From Lagopus muta (taxonomy: Eukaryota; Chordata; Aves; Galliformes; Phasianidae): DNA of 64,000 bases. The stretch spans positions 27,590,214-27,654,213 of the forward strand of contig NC_064433.1 in assembly GCF_023343835.1 (NCBI RefSeq). Direction: 5' to 3'. Positions 39,801 to 50,532 of this stretch are shown here, in pieces (the stretch's first letter is position 1; the number at the start of each line of letters is the position of its first letter). The position numbers were made by a program, and so were the translations under genes. Below the pieces are notes generated by a model. It was not told where the DNA came from and ran no database searches. It saw only the letters and a list, made by a program, of their open reading frames with translations.

Positions 39801-40736
39801 GAGGTTAAAAAAAAAAAAAAAAAAAAAGTCATACATCATCTTCCCAGTTATTTCACATTCTTAGTAATGTTTTGTGAATCAATCAAACATCCCCCATTTT
39901 TAAAGTGCAAATAATGATTTAAAAGCCTCTATTAACGTAGCGCAGAATCTGCCTTTGAGTGCTATACACTGCTTGTGGTGAAATGATAAGAGCTTCATCA
40001 CAGACAGCCCACATTAGTGCTCTGATTAAAAGTCTCCCTTTGTCTCCATTTTCAGGACTTTTCTCCACATTAAACTGCCATTCTAAGAAATAGCCCTCTG
40101 TTGCAATCCCTTCAGAATTGTAAGAGCTGCATAATACAATCCATCAACCAATTGTCTGAGTAAAGTAAAATCAGTAACAATGGTCATTAGCAGATGATGT
40201 AGAGTCTCTTTCTCCTCTCACTTTCAAAACTTGAATTCCTTTGAAATTGATTGTTTACAGTCCTTTATGTTGAGGCCAGGGTAATGCGTTTAGCTGAATT
40301 ACTGCAAATCACTGTTTCCAAAGGTGAATGTGAAAACAATGCATACCCTTGTGATGATAGTGTGTCTGGTTTTCCTTCTTTGGTTTCAGACTTGCAGTAC
40401 TCACCCTTTTCTCAATTGATGCTTCAACAAGTCCAGTTTGAGTAAAGAGTGTAACAGTTTAATGAGTGTTTTGGTGTTAGATAATGGAGTTGTTCACTGA
40501 CTATAAATGAACTGTCAGAATGTCCTAAAACTATCTTGCCAAGAGTATGATGAGAATACACTGCGTCTTCAAGACTGTAGATATGCTATAGGGTAATCTG
40601 CAAATGGCAAGTTGTTGCACCACAAATCACAGCATAGGCTACCTGTATTCTCCACCAGCTGTCATATCTCCACTTCGACAGCCACTCAACAGGGATGCAG
40701 TACAGAGCAAGCACTGCAAGTCATTCGGGTGGTTTA
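36820..40736. other. Repeat-poor intergenic DNA, possible regulatory DNA
   Basis: No transposon or exon is recognised. 36900-37560 is purine-rich. From about 38780 to 40250 the sequence is free of repeats except one poly(A) run. It contains many homeodomain-type TAAT/ATTA words, for example near 39140-39165, and the balanced composition around 39930-40130 is typical of conserved non-coding elements. That is an inference that needs alignment to other birds. Confidence 0.35.
39807..39827 (+). repeat. Poly(A) run
   Basis: About 21 A's; no poly(A) signal directly upstream and no retrocopy recognised. Confidence 0.9.
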
Positions 40737-40863
40737 CAGAGATAAACTGAGGGGAGTGCTCAGAGGAGACATTATTGCTTTCTACAATTACCTGAAGGGA
40801 AATAGTGGTGAGGTGGGGATCAGCCTCCTCTCTCACATAACTAGGGATAGGACTAGAGGGAAT
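40737..40863 (+). mobile_element. CR1 LINE, first part, cut by an LTR insertion
   Basis: CR1 phrases from the end of ORF2 are present: AAACTGAGGGGAGTGCTCAG, ACATTATTGCTTTCTACAAT, TACCTGAAGGGAAATAGTGG and ATAGGACTAGAGGGAAT. The match stops exactly at GAAT (40860-40863), the left target-site duplication of LTR A. The element continues at 41434. Confidence 0.85.
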
Positions 40864-41433
40864 TGAGTTAGGGGATGAAGGGTAAACATGGGCCAGCTGT
40901 AAAGGAAGACAAGACAAAAGAATGTAGCAAGCAGGATGTGTAGTAAATAAGGGTTAACAATTGCATAGGAATGTGAGCAAAGAGAGGACAAGATAAGGGT
41001 TAATCATTGCATAGAAATGCAGTTAAGCAGGATGTGAAGCCAGATAAGAAAAGAACATCTTGAAACTCTATTGTAAACTTGAAGAGCACATCACACAAGG
41101 AACAAACAGGTCGGATAGGATTACTTCTGTTGAAGACAATGAACCTTCATCCCATGATCACCAGAAGACCCCCAAACTGCCCACGGCCCACGTGCAAGAG
41201 GGAGGGACCATACGCTGATGTGTTCTTGGTAATGTAATGAATATGTGTACGAATTCCGGGAAAAACACTGATTATGGATTAGTTCGGCCTGTATCTGTAC
41301 CAAGCTTTTGTCCTACGGGGTGCAAGTTTGGAGGAGCTCTCCCCCTTGCACCCAGCTTGGTGCCAAATGCTTAATAAAAACATACCTGCTTTATAACCTA
41401 ACTCTGGGTTATAGATTTTGATTCCGTAAATCA
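40864..41433 (+). mobile_element. Solo LTR A (570 bp) with GAAT target-site duplication
   Basis: It begins TGAGTTAGG and ends CGTAAATCA, so the ends are TG...CA with a short imperfect inverted repeat (TGAGTTA against TGATTTA). The four bases GAAT lie immediately before (40860-40863) and after (41434-41437). The flanking CR1 reads through once the segment and one GAAT are removed, which proves an insertion. AATAAA at 41373-41378 serves as the LTR poly(A) signal, about 55 bases from the 3' end. No internal viral sequence remains, so recombination between the two LTRs of a former provirus is the simplest origin. The family is not identified. Confidence 0.85.
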
Positions 41434-41451
41434 GAATTGCATCAAGTTCTC
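41434..41451 (+). mobile_element. CR1 LINE, 18-base middle part between two LTRs
   Basis: Eighteen bases (GAATTGCATCAAGTTCTC) correspond to the CR1 stretch that normally reads 'gaatggcctcaagttgtg'. The first four are the right copy of LTR A's duplication. The last five, TTCTC, are the left copy of LTR B's. Confidence 0.8.
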
Positions 41452-42115
41452 TGTGAGAATCAAGTGTTGTTTCTGCATTAGAATTGTATAATATTATTTT
41501 TATTTTATGATCTCCGTTATCATAGTTCTTTTTGGGAGTCCCTCTACTTAACTTGGGGAAGATCTCTGATAAGTTTACATCACTTATTGTATAGACGAAC
41601 CTTCCCAGGAACGCACACTCTGTATATAGGTGTATATATGTATATTTTGTCACATACACTGCAAGAATATCCTGCACAAGAGCAAACCAAAGAACAAGTC
41701 ATGGCATGCCCGAGGAAGCGCCTGAAGAGACATTGGGAAGGCCTGACATCATCCCCCAGTGCTCTTTGTTTAACGATGATGACTTTAAAGAAAATCACCA
41801 TATCAATAGGACAAGGAGAGCACCGAGACATCTTGGAAACAACAGGATGACTACTGACTGGCACCAGATAACAAATAAATTAACAAGTAAATAGCAAACG
41901 TAAACCTTCTGATAAGATTGTGAACCTGGAGTACCCAGCCATTGGGAAACAGGGGAGGGGGGGAAGGCAAGGGGGAGAAAACAGGGTATAAAGGCTGTCA
42001 TGTTGTGTCCATAGTCGCGCTCCTACTTGTGGGACGCCCGCCATTGCAATCGCGAATAAATTCTGCTTTTATCAGAGATACCGTCCTGACAAAATTACTT
42101 GGATTATTTCCAACA
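41452..42115 (+). mobile_element. Solo LTR B (664 bp) with TTCTC target-site duplication
   Basis: It begins TGTGAGAATC and ends ATTTCCAACA (TG...CA). TTCTC sits on both sides (41447-41451 and 42116-42120), a typical five-base retroviral duplication. TATAAAG at 41987-41993 and AATAAA at 42055-42060 are spaced as promoter and poly(A) signal of an LTR. The stretch between them has several CpGs (ATAGTCGCGCTCC, CAATCGCGAATAAA), which suggests it has lost less to methylation decay than the surroundings. I see no meaningful similarity to LTR A, so this is a separate family and a separate event. No internal viral genes. Confidence 0.85.
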
Positions 42116-42185
42116 TTCTCCAAGGGAGGTTCAGGTAGGACACTAGGAAAAATTCCTGCAGTTAGAATGGCCACTGAAAAATGAG
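42116..42185 (+). mobile_element. CR1 LINE, last part after the LTR insertions
   Basis: After the TTCTC duplication the CR1 continues with CCAAGGGAGGTTCAGGTAGG, ACACTAGGAAAAATTCCTGC and GAATGGCCACTG. These are the phrases expected directly after the 41434-41451 piece. The match fades at about 42185, before the 3' UTR, so the CR1 tail has been lost. Confidence 0.75.
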
Positions 42186-44067
42186 AGGCATGATTTGAAT
42201 CAAAGAACTTGTCAGAATGTGTTGAGAAAAACTGAGCAAATTTTCTTGAAGTGAGTGATTGCAGTACTGAATCTTTCTGAACCCATGGTTTAAGAGGACT
42301 GAAGACAAGAAGAATCAGCAGAAGGGATTCCTTTTGTGAGGAACAAGAGCTGGCATGTCTCCTCGGGGTTGTATATAAGCACAATTAATACAGTCATGTA
42401 GTACAGTAATGCCAAAAGTATTTTCTGATCCAAGATTTGCAATAAAACACTGTCATATTTTTCATCTGAATCAATGCAAGTCCACAGTTAAAGTGAATCT
42501 CCTTATGTTTTCTGTACAGTAAATGCACAGAACATTGCCTGAATACTAAGTAGTAATTTAGATGTTCTTTGTAAATGTTCAATAGGACATGAGTTATCTG
42601 AAATTGTAGCTATACATATATGAGCCCCTAAAATAACTGATACAGTAGTTGTGGTTTTAACCAGAGAATGCAAAGTGTCTTTCACAGATCACCAGCCATG
42701 GCCTTTCACGGTAGCCTGCCAGTATTAAGCATAATACTTTATTATAATAATAGAATGAAGTGCTTGGTTTGCTATTTGATTTTGAAATATTCCAGAGAAA
42801 TAAAATAGATTTGGGTCTGGCAGAGTTATATCCATATTACAAATCTTAATACAGGTTATGTCACAACTACTTATTGTCCATGCAGGTGTAGAGCTGGAGT
42901 GGTATTCACCTATTCACTGAATTTGAGTTTCCTCACTCAAAAAGACAGCTGATAAGCAAGAATGCAAAATCCAAATACATCCCAGTATGCAGAGGGTGTT
43001 GATGGCAAGGTGGAGAGTGGGGAATGGTGTAAAAATTTGTCGTAGAATACATGAGAATGTAAATATGCTCTGAGTGACTACTGTTTCTTTCCAGATGACA
43101 GAAAAGGACCAGGAAAACTGCCATTCCATTTTGCTGAAGTGTGTAACAACAGGAATTCTTCAGTAGCCATTGTGGTTCTATTCAGCCTATTCAATTTCAG
43201 CATCTGCTTGCTGTTGAGATTAGAGGATTTATCCTTGAATGTACAAAGCACTCAGAAGGCTACATAAAACAATCCACTTATGGGCTTCCCTTTTTCTTGC
43301 CTCACTCTGTAGGAAGAGCTATGACTGTAAATTGTGCACAAGTAAAGGTTCTGGCTAGACTAAATTCACATTATTCCTTCTCACAGCAACTGTTCTGTGA
43401 AATTATAATCTGAAGTTGAAGTAATTCCTCAAGATGCCTCTATGTTTAAAGCTACTTTTGGTATTTAGTACTTGACACTTTCGAGGCCTTTCATATTCCT
43501 TTGTTGCCACTGGTTGCATGTTCTCTCCCATCTCACACATTGTTAGTTACAGAAAAGGCCCTTTGCAGTTAAAGTCGGGTTAAAGTCGTTGTGTTCTAAC
43601 CAAGGTACAACTTAACTTCCTTAAGACACGAGCAAATTCTGAGGAAAGATAGAAAAGAGCAGAGGTCTGACTGAGGAGGTGATAACACAGCTGAGGAAAG
43701 CACTAATTAAAGTATTTGAAGTTTATTTCCAGAGAACGTCTTAAGTGCCTAGAAGGTTACAGTTTAAACTGTGTTTCCAATGGAGGGTACTGATTCAATG
43801 CTTTTTGTGTGACCTACATTGTTGGTACTCATATGCATTCCGGTGGAAGGTGGCTGATAACAGAGATGATCTCTGCACCCTGAGAGGCCAATCAAGCCAG
43901 ACTTCACCACTCCACTCACTAGTGCCACTTCTAAATATCTGGGGCAAAATAGAGTCTGCTCACAAATCTGTCAGAAGAAAATGTCTTACAAATCTCTTAC
44001 AGTGAAGTCTAGAAAAACAGGAAAGTTTTCTAGGTTGATTTCTAACCTACTCCATCTACTTAAAAAA

Positions 44068-44112
44068 AAAATATATATATGTATATATATATATGTATAC
44101 ATATATATAAAA
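44068..44112. repeat. (AT)n / ATGTAT tract
   Basis: About 45 bases of alternating A and T with occasional G or C, following ten A's. Simple sequence. Confidence 0.9.
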
Positions 44113-45279
44113 TAGCAGAAGTATGTCAATATGTTCTACAGTGAGGGATTTCTTGTTTTGTGTATTCATTAAATTTGCAAAAAAGATAGATGATTAGAGA
44201 AGCAGAGGCTCTTGAAAAGCAATGAATGTGACTTGAATTATTTTGGAACTAGAGACAACCATGGGAATTTTAGAGATCTGCATAAGAAATATGTAAAGAT
44301 AGCCAGATAACAATGAGATTTTGTACTAATGAATTGTAAGTATGTCCCACTACAGGGGAAAATAAAGGGCCTGTATGTCTTAGAAAGTGATGTTATCTGT
44401 CACTTTTCAAAATGGGTCTGAGAAAACTGTAGAAATCTCATTTCTGCTTAATGCGATGCTGTTTAAAAAAATGCAAACAAGGTTATGTTAAAAACAATTA
44501 TAATGCTACCAGAAATCATCCCACTACCTTGTTTGCAACATATTTGTACACTGCATTCTCATCAGAAATATTTGTATGATAGGAGAGGTTCTAAGAAGTG
44601 GGGTAAGACATGAAAAACTTTCTTATAAGTGGTTACAGAAGTCTATATTTTTTAAATTTCATTTAGAAAAGAGACAAATAAGAGAACACACAAAAAGTTT
44701 TCTAAACACTGTGATAAACAAAATACCAAAAATACAGACTAGTTAGCTCAGGAACATCAATTCTTGCATTTCCAGAAGACTGAAGAAAGCTTCAGCTTTT
44801 TTCTCTCTGTCCACCTATGCTTGTGTTTCTTGTCTTTATGCATGTCAGGGCATGCACAGCAACCTTATCAAAGAAGTCAAACACATCACATTATTTACTT
44901 GAGCAGTGAAATGTATTATTATATATATAGTGGCTGAGATGAAGAGTTTAGATCCAAAGGAGATCAGATAAAATCAGCATGTAAAGTTACCATAAATAAC
45001 AAATCTTATAGTAGGCAGGTATTAAAATCCAGGACATACAGATTACCAGGATATAATCAAGATGCAAACTTCAAGGAGAGGTTGTCTTCCCTTTTTGAAC
45101 ACTTATACTACCGTTGGTCCCTCTGGATACACATTTACGATGCTGCTCTTACTGCAAATAGGCTACAGAACTAATGTAAATTCAGATCTCATCTCAAGTT
45201 TGTCATTGCTGTATTCTCATCTTTTGTTTTATATACCTGTCATGATTTTTTTTTCCTACCAAATAGATATAATCCCTGG

Positions 45280-45306
45280 AAAAAAAAAAAAAAAAAAAAA
45301 AAAAAA
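45280..45306 (+). repeat. Poly(A) run with AACC tail
   Basis: Twenty-seven A's are followed by CCAAAAAACCAAAAACC. No AATAAA lies just upstream. Confidence 0.9.
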
Positions 45307-47997
45307 CCAAAAAACCAAAAACCTTTTAGTTTCCTGGAAACAAAATGATTTTTTATAACTTAGGAAAGTTATTGCATGCAGTCACATGAAAAATTCAGTC
45401 AGTATTTTGTGGAAATTTCATCTTTTAAATTTCCTAAGCCTGTCATTAAAATTAGTAAGATTTCTCATCATTATTTAGAAGAAAAATCTTGATCTTTTTG
45501 TTTAGTATTGCAACTCATTTGGATTTTTAAGCTGGATAGTGTTGTTATTGAAAATGCAATGATTGTGTGCTCCCTAAACTTGCTCACAATGTATATTTAG
45601 AAAGGAGATATTGTTTATTTTCTGTGTAGAGTGCCAGATGGAATATTTCCACAAATCAAGCACACCTCCTCCTGCTCATGCAATTTTTTTATTCATACAG
45701 TACTACATTATTCTGCCTGTTTATACATAAGAAATGCCTACTAACTACACATTCATTAGGTTAAGGAAGCACTCCATTCCCTTTTGGATAGTTATCCTGG
45801 CCTTCTGTGCTTGCGCGGGGTTGTCTGTGGGTTGTGTGAGCCTTGGTGTTTATCTGGGGAGTGTTATCCAGCTCATTTTGCCCTTACTTGGTCATGAGTA
45901 ATCTAAGGACTTTGTTGTTTCCATTTTTTCCCAAGGCCAAAGAGGAGGTACATTCTGGACTAGACAGATCTCTGCAGACATGCAACATTCCTCTTCAGAG
46001 GATACTGACAATTATCCAAGCATCAGATGTTGAAATAAACTTACAACAATTGACCTAAGAACACACGTATTCTTTCCCATACCTGGAGTGAGTATCTTCA
46101 CAGCAATGTCTGGTATTAATTTTATTTGTTCCTCCATTAAGAAACAGGACAGACTATGTCTCTCAGGTCATAGACTAATCACACATTTGCAAGCCTCAAA
46201 GGTAACCTGGTTTATTATAGGCAGACAGGACTGCATTTCATGACATAGCTGAAAGAACAAAAGAAGGAAGGAGGTTTTCATCAGGGAAAAGTTTTCCTTA
46301 ATGACAGCATAAATTTTAGGTACCCTTACCTGCCTTCCCACACTCAGGCTGATAATACAGATGCATAAACATACGCAGAGATCTCCACCGTGCAGCAGAA
46401 AGTCCACTTTTGGGTTGGTGTAGAGACTAATACCTATCAACCATGGCTATTTTTTTATTGCCTTCTCACTTTAAAACTTCAGGATCTGAAAACATAAAAT
46501 AAAGATAAAAAAATACTTACACGACAGAAAAAATATTTTACAGAAATAAAGAGAAAATCAAGAATACCTTTTCACCAGTACATGTTACTGGTGAAATACA
46601 TGTTAGAATGTGTACATTCTAATTTAGAGAATATATATTTTAGTTGCTAGTTGTCAGTGGCTTTGGTGATGTATCCAATAAAAGTGTTCTATTTGCTAAG
46701 ATATTTCAGCATTTCATTTGGGAATCTTGCAAAGGTGTATTTTCAGTTTGCTCATGCAAAAGCCAAGAAGTTTTCTCATTATCTTTTTACTTCAGCTTCT
46801 GATTTTATTTTAGCTTCCACAGTAACTAAGCTTGTTAGAGAGTTTCAGCCAAAACAGCCAGATGCTGCTAACCCCCATAACATTTTGTAAAGTTCTCTTG
46901 TGGAGCCTTGAACAATGGGCTGTATTCCACAGCAGCCAAACTGAACCTGAAGCTCCAAACAGATGATAAACAAAAGACAGATAGAGGAAGAGAGAGAATG
47001 TTTGGCACTTAAGAGATTAAAATCCACATGCTTATGGCTCATAATTTAGTTTCCACTAGAGGCATCCAAATGCTGGTTTGATTACACGATATTTTTAATG
47101 TAATATTTAATTCTCATAACTCATATGTTTAGGAGGCAATTAAAGATACTCAAAGCTCAAAACAAAACAAAACAAAAAAAAAAAAAAGGAAGAGGAGAGA
47201 GAGTCCAAAAGAAGATTTCTTCCAACAGAAATAGAAATATAACAGGGATTAATCTTAATATTGGAAAGCTACCTATCCACCAGTTGATACAGACAGGTCC
47301 CAGACCATCTGCAGAAAGTGCATAGTATAATTTTCATCTGTTAAGTGGAACATTGTGGAAAAGGAGTGTGGCAGCTGAAAAACCAAGAAGCACCAATACA
47401 AGTCAGGGAAAGTCATATCCCTAAGGAGCAAGGTCTACTTGTTAATCAGGTAGGAACCTTAAAAATGTGTGTGGCACCAGATACATTTTTAATAACCAGA
47501 TGTTGATCAAATACAGGAAATGCAGTGGAAAATGTTATAGTATATGCTAAAAAAAGTAGATACATATTAATGTTTTGTTTCCGTCCAATAAGGTGCATGG
47601 GAATTGTTGAGATTTATCAGTGCAATCAAAATTATTTTTGGACTGTGCCAGCATCCTTGGATTTGCATCTAATATGATTTCATGTAGATTCAAATGGCTT
47701 CACATTAAATGGAAAGGAGAAGTACTCATACTGAGATTCATTAGACAGTTTTCTGGGGATGTTAAACAAGATATTAAGAACTGTTAATGAAGGCTTTACT
47801 AAAAAGCAGTGGAACCATGCAGCCACCAAATTCAGTGCTGATCTTATCAACAACAGGCTGAAAGCTTTGGCTGGAAGTTTGAAAGGCCTCAGAACTGAGG
47901 CTTGTCAGGCTTGCTCTTTCTGAAATTTTCTTGACTTCAGAGAAACTTGGTTTAGCTGCTGTAGCACTCTGCTGCCAGATGTCTATGGCATCTTTTA

Positions 47998-48062
47998 TCT
48001 ATGTCTATGTCTATGTCTATGTCTATGTCTATGTCTATGTCTATGTCTATGTCTATGACTAT
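47998..48062. repeat. Hexanucleotide microsatellite (TCTATG)n
   Basis: About ten clean TCTATG units, with a variant at the 3' end (ACTATGC). The complementary unit, CATAGA, is the same type as the variant units at the start of the 9.5 kb array. The false Asp-Ile frame across it is not a gene. It lies about 35 bases before a mariner relic. Confidence 0.95.
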
Positions 48063-48096
48063 GCTTTTGTGTAACAACTCTAGTTCTATATATACA

Positions 48097-48412
48097 AAGG
48101 CTGATCTGGAAGTAGTGCCTCCTATTTTATTATGTTGAGCCATGATGTAAGAAGGAGACATTGATAGCATGGCAGTAGAGGCAATAGAGTCCCACCAATA
48201 TCCCATTACATGTTATTGATATGTGACAGTTGGCAGCAGAGGGGCAGTCTGACAGAATGGCATCTGAGACAGAAGTGTGGATGAAGCAAAAATGTGTTAC
48301 TGAATTCCAGCATGCAGAAAAAATGCACTCATTGACACTCAACACTTACTGAATGCTTATGGAGACCAAAGACAGGATGTGAGCACAATGAGTGGTGTGT
48401 TTCAGCAGTGTC
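48097..48412 (+). mobile_element. Mariner (Galluhop-like) relic, 5' part only
   Basis: It starts with a diverged terminus (AGGCTGATCTGGAAGTAGTG) and the shared leader words ATAGCATGGCAGTAGAGGC and ATATCCCATTACATG. Next comes TGACAGTTGGCAGCAGAGGG, identical to the 35 kb copy at that point. The N-terminal transposase region runs to GTGTTTCAGCAGTGTCTC in broken frames. No catalytic part and no right terminus follow. The copy stops before a tract of A's and T's. Confidence 0.75.
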
Positions 48413-48476
48413 TCTTCCTGCAAAACAGTCTTTTTCCTAAAATAATAAATATTTAAGCCTTATAATGTTTGTGTGC

Positions 48477-48526
48477 AAAATAAATAAAATAAATAAAAAA
48501 TTAAAAAAATAAAAAAATAAAAATGT
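48477..48526 (+). repeat. A-rich tract with AAAT units
   Basis: About 50 bases of AAAT/AAAAT units between the mariner relic and the GC-rich island. Confidence 0.9.
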
Positions 48527-49088
48527 AAGCATTTAAATACATCCCCCTGAAAAATTATCCACAGCTACAGTAAGTTACAGTGATTATACCAAACATAATG
48601 GAGAAGTTGTACAGAAATCTTTGTCTTTGTGGAAAGCTGTGGCATTAAAGCACAGGGAATAAAACTGTGAGCTGGGGAATCAGGGGACTCTGGGTGGGCT
48701 GGGGCCCTGGGTGCATTAAGATGCAACCATGACTGAGAGCTGAAGGGGCTCTGTGAGATGGGGAAGCCCTGCAGCGACAGGAGTGCTGCGTTTCAGTGCC
48801 TGTTTGGAGACGCTCTGCTCCGTGAAGACCATCAGGAGCGCCTTGAAAGTGAAACTTGGTGCCATGAGCAGCTGTGTTAGCAGTGAGGTGTGCTGGGGAT
48901 GTCTTGTGACAGCAGGGGAGGCAGGGAAGGGTACTGGTGTGCTGTGCTGAGTGTTCCAGCATCCAGGTGCACAGAGATGCATTAATATGTAGAGACGACA
49001 ACAGCAAGGAACCCCTCCCACCTCCCAAAAGTGTGCACTGTGGATGCCACGAGATGGAAGAAGCACCATGGGTGTAAGGAATAAGACA

Positions 49089-49406
49089 GTTTATTTTGAA
49101 GTCTTTAAAGACTAATTAATTTAGTCTTTAATTCAGTGTTGTCTTCTGGGTGGTTGTCTGGAGGTCGAGGCAGGAAGGCTGACAGTCTTTGTGGCTCCTA
49201 AACTTCCATGTCGGCCTCAGCAGCGCTCGGTTACGGTGTTTCCTTCTCTTCTGGACGTGGTGTCTGCGGTATTTCTGAGTAGGGCCCATCCATCCCCTTC
49301 AGCCTCTTGTTCCATCCTCATCTTCAGAGTTCTGTTTCACACAATCCATGTGGTTCCTGGAGGCGCTGATGTGTGCAGCACTGAAGGTCCTGACTGGGCT
49401 GTCCAT
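49089..49406 (-). other. Candidate terminal exon with poly(A) signal, product unknown
   Basis: On the minus strand a pyrimidine-rich acceptor (CCCCTTCTGACTTGCAG) is followed by ATGGACAGCCC, the same start as the repeated 80-base units. The frame beginning M-D-S-P-V-R-T-F-S runs 35 codons to a TGA at 49301-49299. The same frame then stays open for 56 more codons to a TAA at 49130-49128. This second part is rich in Lys and Arg, with runs such as V-Q-K-R-R-K-H-R-N-R. An AATAAA (49095-49090) follows 32 bases later. A possible second acceptor (GGCCCTACTCAG) lies just upstream of the basic part, so the TGA may be skipped by splicing. No known family is recognised. Confidence 0.4.
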
Positions 49407-49718
49407 CTGCAAGTCAGAAGGGGAGGAAGGATGAAAGGAGCAGCCTCCTGCCCTGCTTCCCTGTGCTGCTCTCTCCTGCACAGCCCTGCTCACCGGGTTG
49501 CTGCTGTAAAAATGGTTTCCTTGGCCATCTGGGGCTCACTGTGCCACCAATGCCACGTTGACACAGCCACTGCAATCGGCAGGTCTGGTGCCAGCACCTG
49601 GAGTGAGGTCAGGACTCAGCAAAGCAGCACCAAATGTTGGGGTGAGGGCAGGGGGATTTTTGGGAGCTTCCATGGTCCTGTCAGAGCACAGCAGGCTCCA
49701 GTTTGGGAGCTGAAGTAC

Positions 49719-49798
49719 CTTTTTTGTAGGACACCAGTATGGAGGGCTGAGCTCCAGCATTTGGGGTCATCTGGTGACATTTGTGCTGAGCTGTCCAT
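49719..49798 (-). other. Exon-like 80-bp unit, copy 1
   Basis: On the minus strand a CCTCTGCCTTGCAG acceptor precedes ATGGACAGCTCAGC. The unit ends ...CTACAAAAAAG and is followed by GTACTT, a weaker donor than the GTAAGT of the next two copies. It reads M-D-S-S-A-Q-M-S-P-D-D in one frame. Its length of 80 is not a multiple of three, so joining two copies would shift the frame. Confidence 0.4.
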
Positions 49799-50066
49799 CT
49801 GCAAGGCAGAGGGGAAGGAATGAAAGGAGCAGCCTCCTGTCCTGCTGCCCTGTGCTGCCCTCCCCTGCACAGCCCTGCTCACCGGGTTGCTGTCCCCAGG
49901 GCTGTGTGGAAAGGCCACTAGAATCATCAGGTTGGGTGCCAGCACCTGGAGTGAGGTCAGGACTCAGCACAGCAGCACCAAATGTTGGGGTGAGGGCAGG
50001 GGGATTTTTGGGAGCTTCCATGGTCCTGTCAGAGCACGGCAGGCTCCAATTTGGGAGCTGACTTAC

Positions 50067-50146
50067 CTTTTCTGTAGGACACCAGTATGGAGGGCTGAGC
50101 TCCAGCACTTGGGGTCATCTGGAGCCATTTGTGTTGGGCTGTCCAT
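50067..50146 (-). other. Exon-like 80-bp unit, copy 2
   Basis: It has the acceptor CCTCTGCCTTGCAG, then ATGGACAGCCCAACAC, and ends CTACAGAAAAG followed by a consensus GTAAGT donor. It reads M-D-S-P-T-Q-M-A-P-D-D-P-K-C-W in the same frame as copy 1. Both splice sites are close to consensus, and this is the best-preserved copy. Whether it is transcribed cannot be told from the sequence. Confidence 0.45.
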
Positions 50147-50452
50147 CTGCAAGGCAGAGGGGAAGGAAAGGAAGGAGCAGCCTCCTGCCCTGCTTCCCTG
50201 TGCTGCCCTCCACTGCATAGCCCTGCTCACCGGGTTGCTGCTCTGCCAGCCATTTCCATGCCGCGGGGCTGCCTTTGTCCCCAGGGCTGTGAGGAAAGGG
50301 CCTCTGCAATCGGCAGGTCTGGTGCCAGCACCTGGAGTGAAGTCAGGACTCAGCAAAGCAGCACCACATGTTGGGGTGAGGGCAGGGGGATTTTTGGGAG
50401 CTTCCATGGTCCTGTCAGAGCACAGCAGGCTCCAATTTGGGAGCTGACTTAC

Positions 50453-50532
50453 CTTTTTTGTAGGACACCAGTATGATGGGGTTTGCTCCAGCACTTGCGG
50501 ACATCTGGAGCCATGTGTGTTGGGCTGCCCAT
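50453..50532 (-). other. Exon-like 80-bp unit, copy 3
   Basis: It starts ATGGGCAGCCCAACAC after a CTCTGCCTTGCAG acceptor and ends CTACAAAAAAG before a GTAAGT donor. It reads M-G-S-P-T-H-M-A-P-D-V-R-K-C-W. Relative to copy 2 the changes are scattered substitutions with no indel. A related but diverged acceptor and donor pair occurs in the next unit near 50805-50867, where the donor reads GATAAGT and is probably dead. Confidence 0.45.

Larger units (their letters stand above)
42186..47884. other. AT-rich intergenic DNA with simple repeats
   Basis: No exon or transposon is recognised. The AT tract at 44.07 kb and the poly(A) run at 45.28 kb are listed separately. An A-rich stretch with AAAAC units lies at 47155-47187. 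Frames of 80-98 codons have no domains. Confidence 0.5.

Noticed and set aside
41279..41864. Minus-strand frames of 94 and 132 codons
   Set aside because: They lie inside the two solo LTRs and resemble no retroviral protein.
49191..49823. Plus-strand 210-codon frame in the GC-rich island
   Set aside because: It runs through array units without any codon or domain pattern that repeats sensibly. GC-rich DNA gives such frames by chance, and splice motifs are stronger on the other strand.
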